From an uncultured Bacteriovoracaceae bacterium (lineage in GTDB: Bacteria; Bdellovibrionota; Bacteriovoracia; Bacteriovoracales; Bacteriovoracaceae), in contig CALHLC010000022.1 of the NCBI GenBank assembly GCA_938034385.1, forward strand, positions 62,001 through 126,000: 64,000 nucleotides of DNA, in the 5' to 3' direction. Positions within the stretch are counted from its first letter, which is position 1; each line of letters starts with the position of its first letter. Below, piece after piece: positions 1 to 7,475 of the stretch. Under the pieces are notes generated by a model that saw only the letters and a program-made list of their open reading frames with translations, was not told the DNA's origin and made no database searches. The position numbers were made by a program, and so were the translations under genes.

Positions 1-315
1 AAGTTTAATGCTCAAATCGGGAGAGTTTTTCAGAATTGGGGTGTCCGTGGAGGGTTGATAGAATCCACTGGTGGGGCTGGAGTTGATTTATATATAAATA
101 AAGCTAATGCAAAGTTAAGTGCAGATATTTATGATTTCGGAAATGATGATGGAGCTAATCTGAGGTTTACTGGTGATGTTAGGCTGTGGAATGTCTTGTA
201 TGGAAGAGCGACATTAGAAAATACTCTGAATGAATCAAGAAGTGTGACAGTGGGAGGAGGTCTGAAAATTTCAGATGAAGACCTTGCCTCAATATTTGGG
301 TTTTTAGCAAGGTAA
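1..315 (+). CDS. MlaD/MCE-family protein, C-terminal end only
   Basis: The reading frame is open from base 1 and stops at 313-315, so only about the last 104 residues are in the window. The segment reads as a beta-rich end with the stretch RVFQNWGVRGGLIESTGG, followed by alternating polar and hydrophobic strands and ending in ISDEDLASIFGFLAR. This pattern is typical of the C-terminal part of deltaproteobacterial-type MCE (MlaD) substrate-binding proteins of phospholipid ABC transporters, which sit in the periplasm anchored to the inner membrane. The identification rests on this tail alone; the MCE domain lies outside the window. The next gene begins 10 bases downstream, so the two are probably cotranscribed. 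Confidence 0.6.
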   Translation, partial: KFNAQIGRVFQNWGVRGGLIESTGGAGVDLYINKANAKLSADIYDFGNDDGANLRFTGDVRLWNVLYGRATLENTLNESRSVTVGGGLKISDEDLASIFGFLAR

Positions 316-324
316 GGACCACAA

Positions 325-1284
325 ATGAGTAATGTTACAAAATGGATGATTAGAACGAGAAACAATCATCTTCTTGGGCCTATTCCAAAAGAAAAATTGA
401 TAAACCTTTTAAAAACAAACTCTTTAGATGAAGATGATGAAGTTTGCTCTGGAAACGGTTATTGGTTTAAAATTAAAGAAAAAGAATATGTTGATCGTTA
501 CATTCATGGAGATGAAATCTTAGGATTTAATCCTGTAAGTGAGGCTCTCAGTGAGCAACGATTAAGAGAAGATCAACTTAGAAGCAATGCTCTTGATGCG
601 ACTATAGAAAGAAGAAAAAAAGACTATAATGAAGATGACACAACTGAGATTGTTAATATTGATCAATTGCTAGAAAGGTCTGACGAGAAAAGTAAGAAGC
701 CTGAACTTAGTTTAGATTTCAGTAATCCATTAGTTACTAATCCTTTAATTAATGATGAAGTTTTAGATCCTAAAGTAGAAGCACTAAAAGATGAAAAAAA
801 ATTAATTATAGAAAAGTTAAATAAAGATATTCACAAAGAAGAAGTTAAAGAATCAAAAGTCTCGACTGTGCAATCAAATAAAGAATATAAGGATTTAAAA
901 ACAAATTTAGACAAAAGTATTGTTACCCAATATCCATTTTGGAGTCGAATCATCTTTGTCAGAGTACTTCTAACTATTGCTCTCGTTTTATTAATGTTAG
1001 TTATGTATTATGGAATAAAGATAGTAGACGTCTTTTCGGTGGCATATGCTCAAGAAGTTGAAGCTCAAGAAGAAGTTATATTGGAAAGAGAGAACGAAGA
1101 AACTATTGAGTATTCAGAAATACAATTTAAACCCATTTTTTCTATATCGGGCTTTAGGTTGGAGAGCTCTCAATTGGAAGAGAAAATTGATTGCGATGAT
1201 TTATTAGATGTGGAACTGGCATACTTGGGTCGTTTCCTAAACCAAGAAAAAAATAGCAAAGAAATTTCAAAAAAAAAAGTCTAA
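325..1284 (+). CDS. GYF_2 (DUF4339)-like membrane protein, N-terminal part of a gene split at an A10 run
   Basis: 319 codons, ATG preceded by AAGGA at about 314-318. Residues 5-60 look like a GYF_2/DUF4339 adaptor domain (GPIPKEKL, then WFKIKEKE). A long charged linker follows, then one membrane helix at about 211-232 and a short segment with an acidic Glu-rich stretch. The frame ends with KKKV-stop right after ten consecutive A residues (1269-1278). In the -1 frame the sequence stays open from 1257 to 2192, so the natural product is probably a 622-residue protein made by slippage, or the gene carries a one-base indel. GYF-type domains bind proline-rich or partner peptides; the role here is unknown. 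The N-terminal domain would be cytoplasmic and the C-terminal part periplasmic if the single helix has the usual orientation. Confidence 0.6.
   Translation: MSNVTKWMIRTRNNHLLGPIPKEKLINLLKTNSLDEDDEVCSGNGYWFKIKEKEYVDRYIHGDEILGFNPVSEALSEQRLREDQLRSNALDATIERRKKDYNEDDTTEIVNIDQLLERSDEKSKKPELSLDFSNPLVTNPLINDEVLDPKVEALKDEKKLIIEKLNKDIHKEEVKESKVSTVQSNKEYKDLKTNLDKSIVTQYPFWSRIIFVRVLLTIALVLLMLVMYYGIKIVDVFSVAYAQEVEAQEEVILERENEETIEYSEIQFKPIFSISGFRLESSQLEEKIDCDDLLDVELAYLGRFLNQEKNSKEISKKKV
1269..1278 (+). other. A10 run, probable -1 frameshift or slippage site
   Basis: Ten A residues lie at the exact place where the frame of the upstream GYF-domain gene must change to reach the downstream open frame. In the -1 frame the last upstream stop is TAG at 1254-1256, only 12 bases before the run, and the next stop is at 2190-2192. 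Re-reading base 1278 gives KKK-SLILCGK and continues in frame. Poly-A runs of this length are known substrates for transcriptional slippage, and also common sites of indels and sequencing error; the sequence alone cannot separate these. Confidence 0.55.
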
Positions 1285-1403
1285 TCCTTTGCGGAAAAAC
1301 TATTCCTACTTTCAAGGATAACTTCGTAGTTAATGATAAATTCTTAGAGATTTTTCAAGAGCAAAAGAAAGCAAAAAAAACAATCTTTGATTACCGAGCA
1401 AGT

Positions 1404-2192
1404 ATGTTGGAAGTAAGCTCTATTCCTAATTCGATTTATAAAGACTTGCTTGTTATTTATATTCATTTAAAAAATAATCGATTTGATAATATTAGAAAAT
1501 ATGTCAAAGAAACGATTGAAGAGTCATTCTTGGAAAAAGTATTAGTCCCCGATTCACTATACCTGGAAGAAGGGATAAATAAATCCTTCATAGAGACCCT
1601 GGTACAACTGAAAAAAAGTGATTCAAAGACATATCATAGTTATTTAAATTATTTGAGCTTTTTTGATTACCGACAAAGCAAGAGCATTCTTGAAGAGTTT
1701 ATAAAGAGTGAGATTGCTAGTTATGATAAAAACTCTGAGCTTTATAAAGATGTAGCATTTGGTTATCCAATGGCGAACCTTTGGAGTGTTGATATCTTCA
1801 ATCTACATGGGGAGAAAAAATACTATGAATATATTAATAGATATTTTGATTTTTTTCATAAACCTCGAAAGATTTTAAATTTGATACCTGTCATAACTCA
1901 GGCATTTCCTTATAAGCATAAAAAGAAAATTTATGATGATATTTTGAGTCTTAAAAGAAATTTAATCTCCGAGAATAAAAAAATACATTTTTTTAATATT
2001 TGTGAGAATAATCAATTAATAGGGATTTCAATTAAAGGGGAAAAACTTTTAGATTCAAATTGCTTTAAAAAGAAAAGAGACTTCTATATCAAAAAGTTAA
2101 AAACAACAAAATCAGTTGCAATGAAAAATTATATGATTTATAAATTAATGAAAATGGGTGATTTAAACTCGACATACCTTGGTTATCTTTAA
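1404..2192 (+). CDS. C-terminal continuation of the GYF_2-domain protein (-1 frame)
   Basis: 262 codons if started at the first ATG (1404), but that ATG has no recognisable ribosome-binding site (GATTACCGAGCAAGT precedes it) and the frame is open back to 1257. The extra upstream codons encode plausible protein (LILCGKTIPTFKDN). I therefore read it as the C-terminal half of the gene beginning at 325. The product is predicted to be mostly alpha-helical, Lys/Tyr/Phe-rich, with no membrane segment; no catalytic motif is recognised. If the upstream helix spans the inner membrane, this part would be periplasmic. It ends two bases before the GTG of the next gene, which suggests translational coupling. 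Confidence 0.5.
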   Translation: MLEVSSIPNSIYKDLLVIYIHLKNNRFDNIRKYVKETIEESFLEKVLVPDSLYLEEGINKSFIETLVQLKKSDSKTYHSYLNYLSFFDYRQSKSILEEFIKSEIASYDKNSELYKDVAFGYPMANLWSVDIFNLHGEKKYYEYINRYFDFFHKPRKILNLIPVITQAFPYKHKKKIYDDILSLKRNLISENKKIHFFNICENNQLIGISIKGEKLLDSNCFKKKRDFYIKKLKTTKSVAMKNYMIYKLMKMGDLNSTYLGYL

Positions 2193-2194
2193 AA

Positions 2195-2764
2195 GTGTAC
2201 CTTAGTCCTGAGTTTTATAAATTTTCAGAATTATCTCTCGAACTTGCAGAATTTGCTTCTAGAAACATTGACTTAAATTATGTTGAACATGGTGTTGATT
2301 TATTTGCTGGCCAAGGTGTTGTTGGGTTAGAATTTTTGCAAAAAACAGGTGTTGAAATTGAGAAGTTTTCTTTTATTGAAAAGGAAATAGACTTCATGCC
2401 TTTTTTACGAAAAAACATTGAGAGCTCGGGAAGAAAAGAAAAAATTGATGTTGAGAATAGGTGTGTCTTTAATCATGGTCTAAATAGTGAATTTGACTTG
2501 ATCCTACTAAATCCACCTTTTTATGAAAGTCATACAGGTCGTCATCCATATGATTCTCGAAGAAAAAACTGTCACTTTATGAATGGTTTTTCACTCAATG
2601 ATATCTTTGAACTACTATCAAGCATTTCTAAGAAAAAGGTCAATGTTTTTATGAGTTTTCATCAAGAGATAGATTTAAAAGAGAATTATCATTTTGAAGT
2701 AAAACATGTTGAAAAGGAAAAGAATAAGTTCTTATTTAAGATTGCAAGTAAAGAGAAAGCATGA
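2195..2764 (+). CDS. SAM-dependent N6-adenine methyltransferase, TrmN6 (YfiC)-like
   Basis: 189 codons from a GTG lying two bases after the preceding stop. SAM-binding motif I is seen as DLFAGQGVVGLEF (about residues 35-47), and the amino-methyltransferase motif NPPF at 106-109, within LLNPPFY. This combination is that of the class I methyltransferases that modify adenine N6, and the overall layout resembles TrmN6, which methylates A37 of tRNA-Val. At 189 residues it is shorter than the roughly 245 of E. coli YfiC, lacking much of the C-terminal part. A tRNA-Val gene is present 7.3 kb away, which is only suggestive. The 3' end overlaps the convergent dciA gene by 29 bases. RNA substrate specificity is inferred, not shown. 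Confidence 0.6.
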   Translation: MYLSPEFYKFSELSLELAEFASRNIDLNYVEHGVDLFAGQGVVGLEFLQKTGVEIEKFSFIEKEIDFMPFLRKNIESSGRKEKIDVENRCVFNHGLNSEFDLILLNPPFYESHTGRHPYDSRRKNCHFMNGFSLNDIFELLSSISKKKVNVFMSFHQEIDLKENYHFEVKHVEKEKNKFLFKIASKEKA

Positions 2765-3269
2765 CTTCTTTGAACTCATCATCTATGTCTGAGAATATTT
2801 CATTTGCTTTGGCTATTTTCCCTTCTAGCTTTGGATCATTTTTATTGAACTTGTATTCTACTTTTTTAGCTTTTGTATATTTCAAAGTTTGCTTAACTTT
2901 TTCTTCTGACTCGATGAATGCAGCTTCTGAATAGTAGAACTTTAATTCTTTTATATTGTTTTTAAATCTTGGATAGATACCTTCTATTTTCTTAATCAGG
3001 TCTTGTTCGATGAGCTTTAGATGCTGCGCATATAATGGGTGACTTACTACTATCGTTAGAGTTTTATTTTTTATTCTTTGAGGTAGAGTTACTTCTCTGA
3101 GCTTCTCTCCTGCAACTTGATCCCAATTTAAGAGTAGTTCGATGAAATTACCTTGCTCTGCAGGCCTTTTGGAGACAAATTCTTTATTGTGAGTACTCTT
3201 ATAGGCTTTTTTATCTGGTAGGGTATTGGTATACCTTTGGTTGAGTATTTGTCCAATTTTCTTTAACAT
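2736..3269 (-). CDS. dciA: DUF721/DciA-family replicative helicase loader
   Basis: 177 codons. The middle carries the DUF721 pattern: a Trp-containing start (LLLNWDQVAGEKL), then TLPQRIKNKTLTIVVSHPLYAQHL and the following helix LIEQDLIKKI. DciA proteins recruit the replicative helicase DnaB in bacteria that lack DnaC or DnaI. A Lys-rich N-terminal helix and an acidic C-terminal tail flank the domain. An AAGG lies 4 bases before the ATG. The gene runs head to head with lptE, the two start codons being only 5 bases apart, and tail to tail with the methyltransferase gene, overlapping it. Proximity to holA (another replication gene) fits the assignment. Confidence 0.7.
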   Translation of the reverse strand: MLKKIGQILNQRYTNTLPDKKAYKSTHNKEFVSKRPAEQGNFIELLLNWDQVAGEKLREVTLPQRIKNKTLTIVVSHPLYAQHLKLIEQDLIKKIEGIYPRFKNNIKELKFYYSEAAFIESEEKVKQTLKYTKAKKVEYKFNKNDPKLEGKIAKANEIFSDIDDEFKEVMLSLYLQS

Positions 3270-3274
3270 GCCTT

Positions 3275-3937
3275 ATGTTGATTAAATTATTACCTATTGT
3301 CTTTGTTTTTTTACTATCAATTTCTTGCTCGGGATATAAGGTGGTTGAAAATAAAAGTAGCTTCAAGAAATATGGTATTGATAGTATCTCTATTCCAATG
3401 TTCTTTAATAAATCTACTTTGGCTGATGTAAGTGCCAAATTTACCACTTCTTTTACACAAGAGTTATATTCAATTCCAGACTTAGAGATTAAAAGCCCTA
3501 ATAGTAAAACCAATGATGCTTATTTAATTGGGATAGTTAGGAGTGCTCCTAACGAAAGTGGAACTTTAGTCAGGGGAGACTTAGCAGCAAAGATTAAAGA
3601 CCTTGCTCCTAATCGAGGTCAAGGCAATGAAAATTTACTCCCAATTACAAATATTCTAAAGTTAAAGATTGATTTATTTTTAATTCGTAGATCTCCAGAA
3701 TCTAATAGTTTAATTTCAGCATTAAGATCAAAGAGGTACCCAGAACTTTTAGCTTCACATCCATCTATCGTTCTTAAAAAAACAATACCTATCAGCACTA
3801 CAGTGATAAGAGAAGTCTATGATGAAGACTTTGTCGTTAACTCTACTCAGAACCATGGAATTTTAAATAAAGTAATTAAGTCAGAGGCAAAAAAAGCGGC
3901 ATTAACATTTAAAGAGTCAATTAATTATGTATTTTAA
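3275..3937 (+). CDS. lptE: LptE-like LPS-assembly lipoprotein
   Basis: 220 codons. The N-terminus is a lipoprotein signal with lipobox LSISC, so Cys18 would be lipidated. The mature part begins SGYKVVENK and continues with IDSISIPMFFNKSTLADVS, a strand pattern typical of LptE-type proteins (CGY... IP.F.N.T). LptE plugs the LptD barrel and helps place lipopolysaccharide in the outer leaflet. The gene overlaps the next gene, a DNA polymerase III delta-like gene, by 11 bases; the lptE-holA order is also found in E. coli and supports both assignments. The ATG has no clear Shine-Dalgarno sequence and lies 5 bases from the divergent dciA start, so its promoter must lie inside dciA. Confidence 0.65.
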   Translation: MLIKLLPIVFVFLLSISCSGYKVVENKSSFKKYGIDSISIPMFFNKSTLADVSAKFTTSFTQELYSIPDLEIKSPNSKTNDAYLIGIVRSAPNESGTLVRGDLAAKIKDLAPNRGQGNENLLPITNILKLKIDLFLIRRSPESNSLISALRSKRYPELLASHPSIVLKKTIPISTTVIREVYDEDFVVNSTQNHGILNKVIKSEAKKAALTFKESINYVF

Positions 3938-4856
3938 ATTAAATCCAACAGAGAGCTTGGCCCATCTCGACAATGCTAGTTTTCTTAAAGGAATATCGCT
4001 TTTAAATTGTTCTAATGATTTTTATACACTTTTAATGAAAAAAAAGTTTAAGGGTAAACAAGAACTCAAGATTCTATGGGGAGACCAGTTAACTCAATCG
4101 GAATTAGAAAATAAAATTTCAACAATAGATCTTTTTTCGAATCAAGAGAGCTACTGGATCTATAATTGTGAAAAGATTAAGGGTTTAGACCTTCAAGAGT
4201 TCATTGAACTATCCCATAAGATATCAGTAGATATTATCCTTCATTTTAAAAACTTGAGGGTAAAGCCTAAGTTGAAAAAGATCGATTACCTTAATTATGT
4301 TGAAGTTGAAGATTTTAAATTCTGGGAAACGGGGAAAATTCATCTTTTTTTAGAAAAATTGTTAGAGACAAGATTTTCACCAGATTTAAAAAAATACCTA
4401 GAGACACTTTCTTTTGATTCGATGGCAGAGGTGTTCCAGTTCCTGGATCAATTGAAAAACTATAATGAATCTCTTGAAGATATTACTCAAGGTGATTTAG
4501 TTGATTTTGATCAATCCTTGGAAAGCAAAGTCTTTAGCTTTTTAAATTACTATGAAAGAAAAAACTTGAATGGACTTTATAATGAAATAGATCAAATCTT
4601 TCAGAAGAATAAAGTAGGGGAGATTTTTAAAATTTTAAATTTTTTAAAGTCTTCGTTTTATAAGGTTGCTGATGAGAAATATCTGGAAAATAAACCTAGG
4701 CTCTCTAGTTATGATAAGACTTTAAAGAACATAAAGAAAAATTCTTCCACATTTGAGATCTCAGGATGGATAAAACAATTATCTAAACTAGAAGTTAGTT
4801 TAAAAAGAAATACAGATGAGTTTAATAATTATTTAACCGAACTTAGGCTAAGCTAA
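3927..4856 (+). CDS. holA: DNA polymerase III delta subunit-like protein
   Basis: 309 codons, starting inside the end of lptE. It is divergent: no strict motif can be quoted, but the length is close to the usual 340 residues, and the sequence has the N-terminal stretch where HolA reports a target and helper helices (KGKQELKILWGDQL, then STIDLFSNQESYWIYNCEKI). The C-terminal half is all-helical, as in the delta collar domain. HolA opens the beta clamp within the clamp-loader complex. Position directly after lptE is the strongest argument. The 3' end overlaps a convergent small gene by 14 bases. If the alignment failed, it would be a helical protein of unknown function. Confidence 0.55.
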   Translation: MYFKLNPTESLAHLDNASFLKGISLLNCSNDFYTLLMKKKFKGKQELKILWGDQLTQSELENKISTIDLFSNQESYWIYNCEKIKGLDLQEFIELSHKISVDIILHFKNLRVKPKLKKIDYLNYVEVEDFKFWETGKIHLFLEKLLETRFSPDLKKYLETLSFDSMAEVFQFLDQLKNYNESLEDITQGDLVDFDQSLESKVFSFLNYYERKNLNGLYNEIDQIFQKNKVGEIFKILNFLKSSFYKVADEKYLENKPRLSSYDKTLKNIKKNSSTFEISGWIKQLSKLEVSLKRNTDEFNNYLTELRLS

Positions 4857-5184
4857 AGCTTTCAATTGCTTTTTTTGCTTGAGTTAAAATTTCTTGGATT
4901 TCAGGGGAAGACGATTGATTTAAGTCTTGATACCTAGACTCTATTTCTTGAATGGCTACCTTACTCATATAAACATAGACGTCATTGCAACTTTTTTTCT
5001 TCAAATGGCTAACAAGATGATCAATCTCGTTACTTAACTCTATCAAAGTAAACTTTTCCAAAATGGCTTTATAATTAAGAATCCTATCGCTTTTTTCTTG
5101 TTTCTTTCTTTTAAAGCTGAATATGTTTGTTGGTAGTGTGGCTTCCATTGAAATGACTTTAGAAGTCTTTAACCCAAGAGCCAA
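4843..5184 (-). CDS. small helical protein of unknown function
   Basis: 113 codons from a TTG at 5184 preceded by AAAGAG; an ATG 12 codons further in (5148) is an alternative start giving 101 residues, without a better ribosome-binding site. No signal peptide or membrane helix. The protein is Ser/Lys/Glu-rich and predicted helical, with two cysteines of which one lies in KKKSCNDVYVYM. I do not recognise the family. It is transcribed away from clpP across a 168-base region, and its end overlaps the end of holA. Confidence 0.5.
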   Translation of the reverse strand: MALGLKTSKVISMEATLPTNIFSFKRKKQEKSDRILNYKAILEKFTLIELSNEIDHLVSHLKKKSCNDVYVYMSKVAIQEIESRYQDLNQSSSPEIQEILTQAKKAIESFSLA

Positions 5185-5190
5185 GACTCT

Positions 5191-5220
5191 TTGATAATAT
5201 TTACTCTATCTTAGTAAAAT
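5191..5220 (+). promoter_or_regulatory. possible sigma70-type promoter upstream of clpP
   Basis: TTGATA at 5191-5196 and TAAAAT at 5215-5220 are separated by 18 bases. This is the best sigma70-like pair in the clpP upstream region. It would give a leader of about 125 bases containing the CTGACA/TGTCAG inverted repeat. A second promoter nearer to clpP cannot be excluded. Confidence 0.35.
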
Positions 5221-5235
5221 ATACATAGAGTAAGT

Positions 5236-5252
5236 CTGACAGAGTTTGTCAG
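5236..5252. promoter_or_regulatory. inverted repeat CTGACA-N5-TGTCAG upstream of clpP
   Basis: A perfect 6-base inverted repeat with a 5-base centre lies 100 bases before the clpP start and 52 bases from the start of the divergent gene. There is no following T run, so it is not a terminator. It could be an operator for a dimeric regulator or a short stem in the clpP leader. Not matched to a known box. Confidence 0.35.
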
Positions 5253-5352
5253 TTCTGACCTTAAGTTATTACCTATAAGCGTTTCAAGGAAAATCTATTT
5301 TTACTCTTAACTTATTAGATTTAGATCCGATTAGTATTTAAAGAGGAACCTT

Positions 5353-5976
5353 ATGAATACTAAAATGTATGTGCCAAACCCCGTTGTTATTGAGCAAACC
5401 GCAAGAGGAGAGCGTCAATACGACATCTATTCTAGATTGTTATTAGATAGAATCATCTTTTTAGGGACAGAGGTAAATGATGTAGTTGCAAACCTTTTGG
5501 TAGCTCAGATGTTATTCCTTGAGCAAACTGACGCTGGAGCTCCTATTCATTTTTACATTAATAGTCCGGGAGGAAGTGTCTATGCTGGGTTGGGAATATA
5601 TGACGTAATGCAACATATTAGTTGTCCTGTTTATACGTATTGTGTGGGGATGGCAGCTTCAATGGGGTCACTGCTTTTAGCAGCTGGTCATGCTGGACAT
5701 AGATCGGCTCTTCCACATAGTAGAATTATGATTCATCAACCACTAGGTGGAGCAAGAGGACAAGCCTCTGACATTGAAATTCAGGCACGTGAAGTCTTGG
5801 ATCTTAAGAAGAGATTGTATAAGATCTACGTTCATCATCAAAGTGCTGGAAAGACTTATGAAGATGTAGAAAAAGCGTGTGATAGAGATAATTATTTAAG
5901 CGCAGAAGGTGCTAGAGACTTTGGGTTGATTGATAATGTAATCAAACCTAAAGGAAAAAAGACAAATCAAGAATAA
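5353..5976 (+). CDS. clpP: ATP-dependent Clp protease proteolytic subunit
   Basis: 207 codons, ATG preceded by AGAGGA. ClpP forms the tetradecameric serine-protease chamber fed by ClpX. The catalytic triad is complete: Ser103 in GMAASMGS, His128 in MIHQP, and Asp177 in CDRDNYLSA, each offset by 6 from the mature E. coli numbering. The oxyanion region [11 protein letters not shown] (70-80) is intact. Length is normal. The C-terminal tail is Lys-rich. It is followed after 10 bases by clpX, so the two are clearly an operon. The upstream 168-base region holds a promoter-like pair and an inverted repeat. Confidence 0.97.
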   Translation: MNTKMYVPNPVVIEQTARGERQYDIYSRLLLDRIIFLGTEVNDVVANLLVAQMLFLEQTDAGAPIHFYINSPGGSVYAGLGIYDVMQHISCPVYTYCVGMAASMGSLLLAAGHAGHRSALPHSRIMIHQPLGGARGQASDIEIQAREVLDLKKRLYKIYVHHQSAGKTYEDVEKACDRDNYLSAEGARDFGLIDNVIKPKGKKTNQE

Positions 5977-5986
5977 AAGGTAATTC

Positions 5987-7285
5987 ATGGCTTTAAAAAA
6001 CAGTAATTTAGAATGCAGCTTTTGTGGAAAGTCCCAAAAGGAAGTTAAGAAATTAATCGCAGGACTAGGCGTTTATATTTGCGATGAATGTATCGACTTA
6101 TGCAACGACATTATCACAGAAGACCAGGTGAAAGCAGTATCAAAGAATATCTTTGATAATGTACCTAAACCTCATGAGATAAAAAAGCATCTTGATCAAT
6201 ATGTCATAGGACAAGATAGGGCCAAGAAAATCATCTCTGTTGCAGTTCATAATCATTATAAGAGGATTTCTTATAACACTAATAAGATTAATACCGATGG
6301 AGTAGAGCTAGCAAAATCCAATATTTTGCTTGCGGGTCCAACAGGTAGTGGGAAAACATTAATTGCTCAATCTTTAGCAAAGTATTTAAATGTTCCATTT
6401 ACTATTGCTGATGCTACTTCTTTAACAGAGGCAGGTTACGTAGGTGAAGATGTTGAAAACATATTAGTAAGTTTATTACAAAACTGTGACTACGATGTAG
6501 AGCGAGCAAGCAGAGGGATTATTTACCTTGATGAAATAGATAAGATTGCACGGAAATCAGATAATCCATCTATTACTAGAGATGTTTCTGGTGAAGGTGT
6601 TCAGCAAGCTTTATTGAAGTTGATCGAAGGGTCAGTAGCTTCCGTTCCTCCCAAGGGCGGTAGGAAACACCCTCAACAAGAATTTATCCAATTAGATACA
6701 TCTAATATTTTATTCATCTGTTCAGGGGCCTTTGTTGGGCTTGCTGATATTATCAAAAAGAGAAAAACAAAAAGGCCTTTGGGATTAAACTCGATAGAAA
6801 AGAGTGCTAAAAAATCTACTATTGAAGAACTTGGTGGAATTGAGCCTGAAGATTTATCAAGATTTGGATTGATTCCAGAGTTTATTGGAAGATTGCCTGT
6901 GAACGCTCTTCTTCAAGAGTTAGATGAAGAAGCATTAGTCATGATTTTAACTGAACCCAAGAATGCCTTGGTAAAGCAATATCAAAAATTATTTGACTTC
7001 GATAATATAGAACTTGAGTTTACTCCTGAGGCTTTAAGAGAGGTTGCAAGAACTGCTTTGAAGAAAAAAACTGGAGCAAGAGGGTTAAGATCTATACTTG
7101 AGCAAACAATGCTAGATGTGATGTATGAGATACCAAGTAATTTTAAAATCTGTAAGTGTATAGTTACAGAAGACGCTATCAAAGGGCTAGAAGCTCCACA
7201 GCTTATTGAAGGTGAACGAAAGGTTCCTGAAGCTCCAGAGCAAACTAAATCACTCGGTAAAGGTCATCTTGAGAGTGCAAGTTAG
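5987..7285 (+). CDS. clpX: ATP-dependent Clp protease ATP-binding subunit ClpX
   Basis: 432 codons, AAGG 6 bases before ATG. The N-terminal zinc finger is complete (Cys10, Cys13, Cys32, Cys35). Walker A GPTGSGKT lies at 117-124, Walker B LDEID at 181-185, and the pore and sensor regions ([30 protein letters not shown]) are as in ClpX. The tripeptide that docks into ClpP is LGL (about 265-267) instead of the IGF of E. coli, within the permitted (L/I)G(F/L) pattern. ClpX unfolds tagged substrates and passes them to ClpP, which is encoded immediately upstream. The C-terminal 30 residues are a variable acidic and Pro-containing tail. Confidence 0.97.
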   Translation: MALKNSNLECSFCGKSQKEVKKLIAGLGVYICDECIDLCNDIITEDQVKAVSKNIFDNVPKPHEIKKHLDQYVIGQDRAKKIISVAVHNHYKRISYNTNKINTDGVELAKSNILLAGPTGSGKTLIAQSLAKYLNVPFTIADATSLTEAGYVGEDVENILVSLLQNCDYDVERASRGIIYLDEIDKIARKSDNPSITRDVSGEGVQQALLKLIEGSVASVPPKGGRKHPQQEFIQLDTSNILFICSGAFVGLADIIKKRKTKRPLGLNSIEKSAKKSTIEELGGIEPEDLSRFGLIPEFIGRLPVNALLQELDEEALVMILTEPKNALVKQYQKLFDFDNIELEFTPEALREVARTALKKKTGARGLRSILEQTMLDVMYEIPSNFKICKCIVTEDAIKGLEAPQLIEGERKVPEAPEQTKSLGKGHLESAS

Positions 7286-7383
7286 AAAAAACTCTTAGAC
7301 ATCACTTCATTTATTAAAAATCTTACTTTTTCTTAAATATACCCTAGGAAATTATACATACCCCCTTTTTTTCCCTGTTTAAT

Positions 7384-7412
7384 TTGATTTCATTTTTATG
7401 AGAAAATATTAA
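7384..7412 (+). promoter_or_regulatory. probable lon promoter
   Basis: TTGATT (7384-7389) and TATTAA (7407-7412) are spaced by 17 bases, in the gap between clpX and lon. The predicted start of transcription near 7419 leaves a leader of about 57 bases before the ATG at 7476. This suggests lon can be transcribed separately from clpPX. Confidence 0.45.
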
Positions 7413-7475
7413 GTACAAGTTGATCTTAAATTCATGGATGAGTTTAAGAGAGTTGTTTTGCTTAAGGAGGAGCTT

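Noticed and set aside
7434-7475. Earlier ATG for Lon
   Set aside because: AAGGAGG stands directly before ATG 7476 and the family N-terminus starts there.
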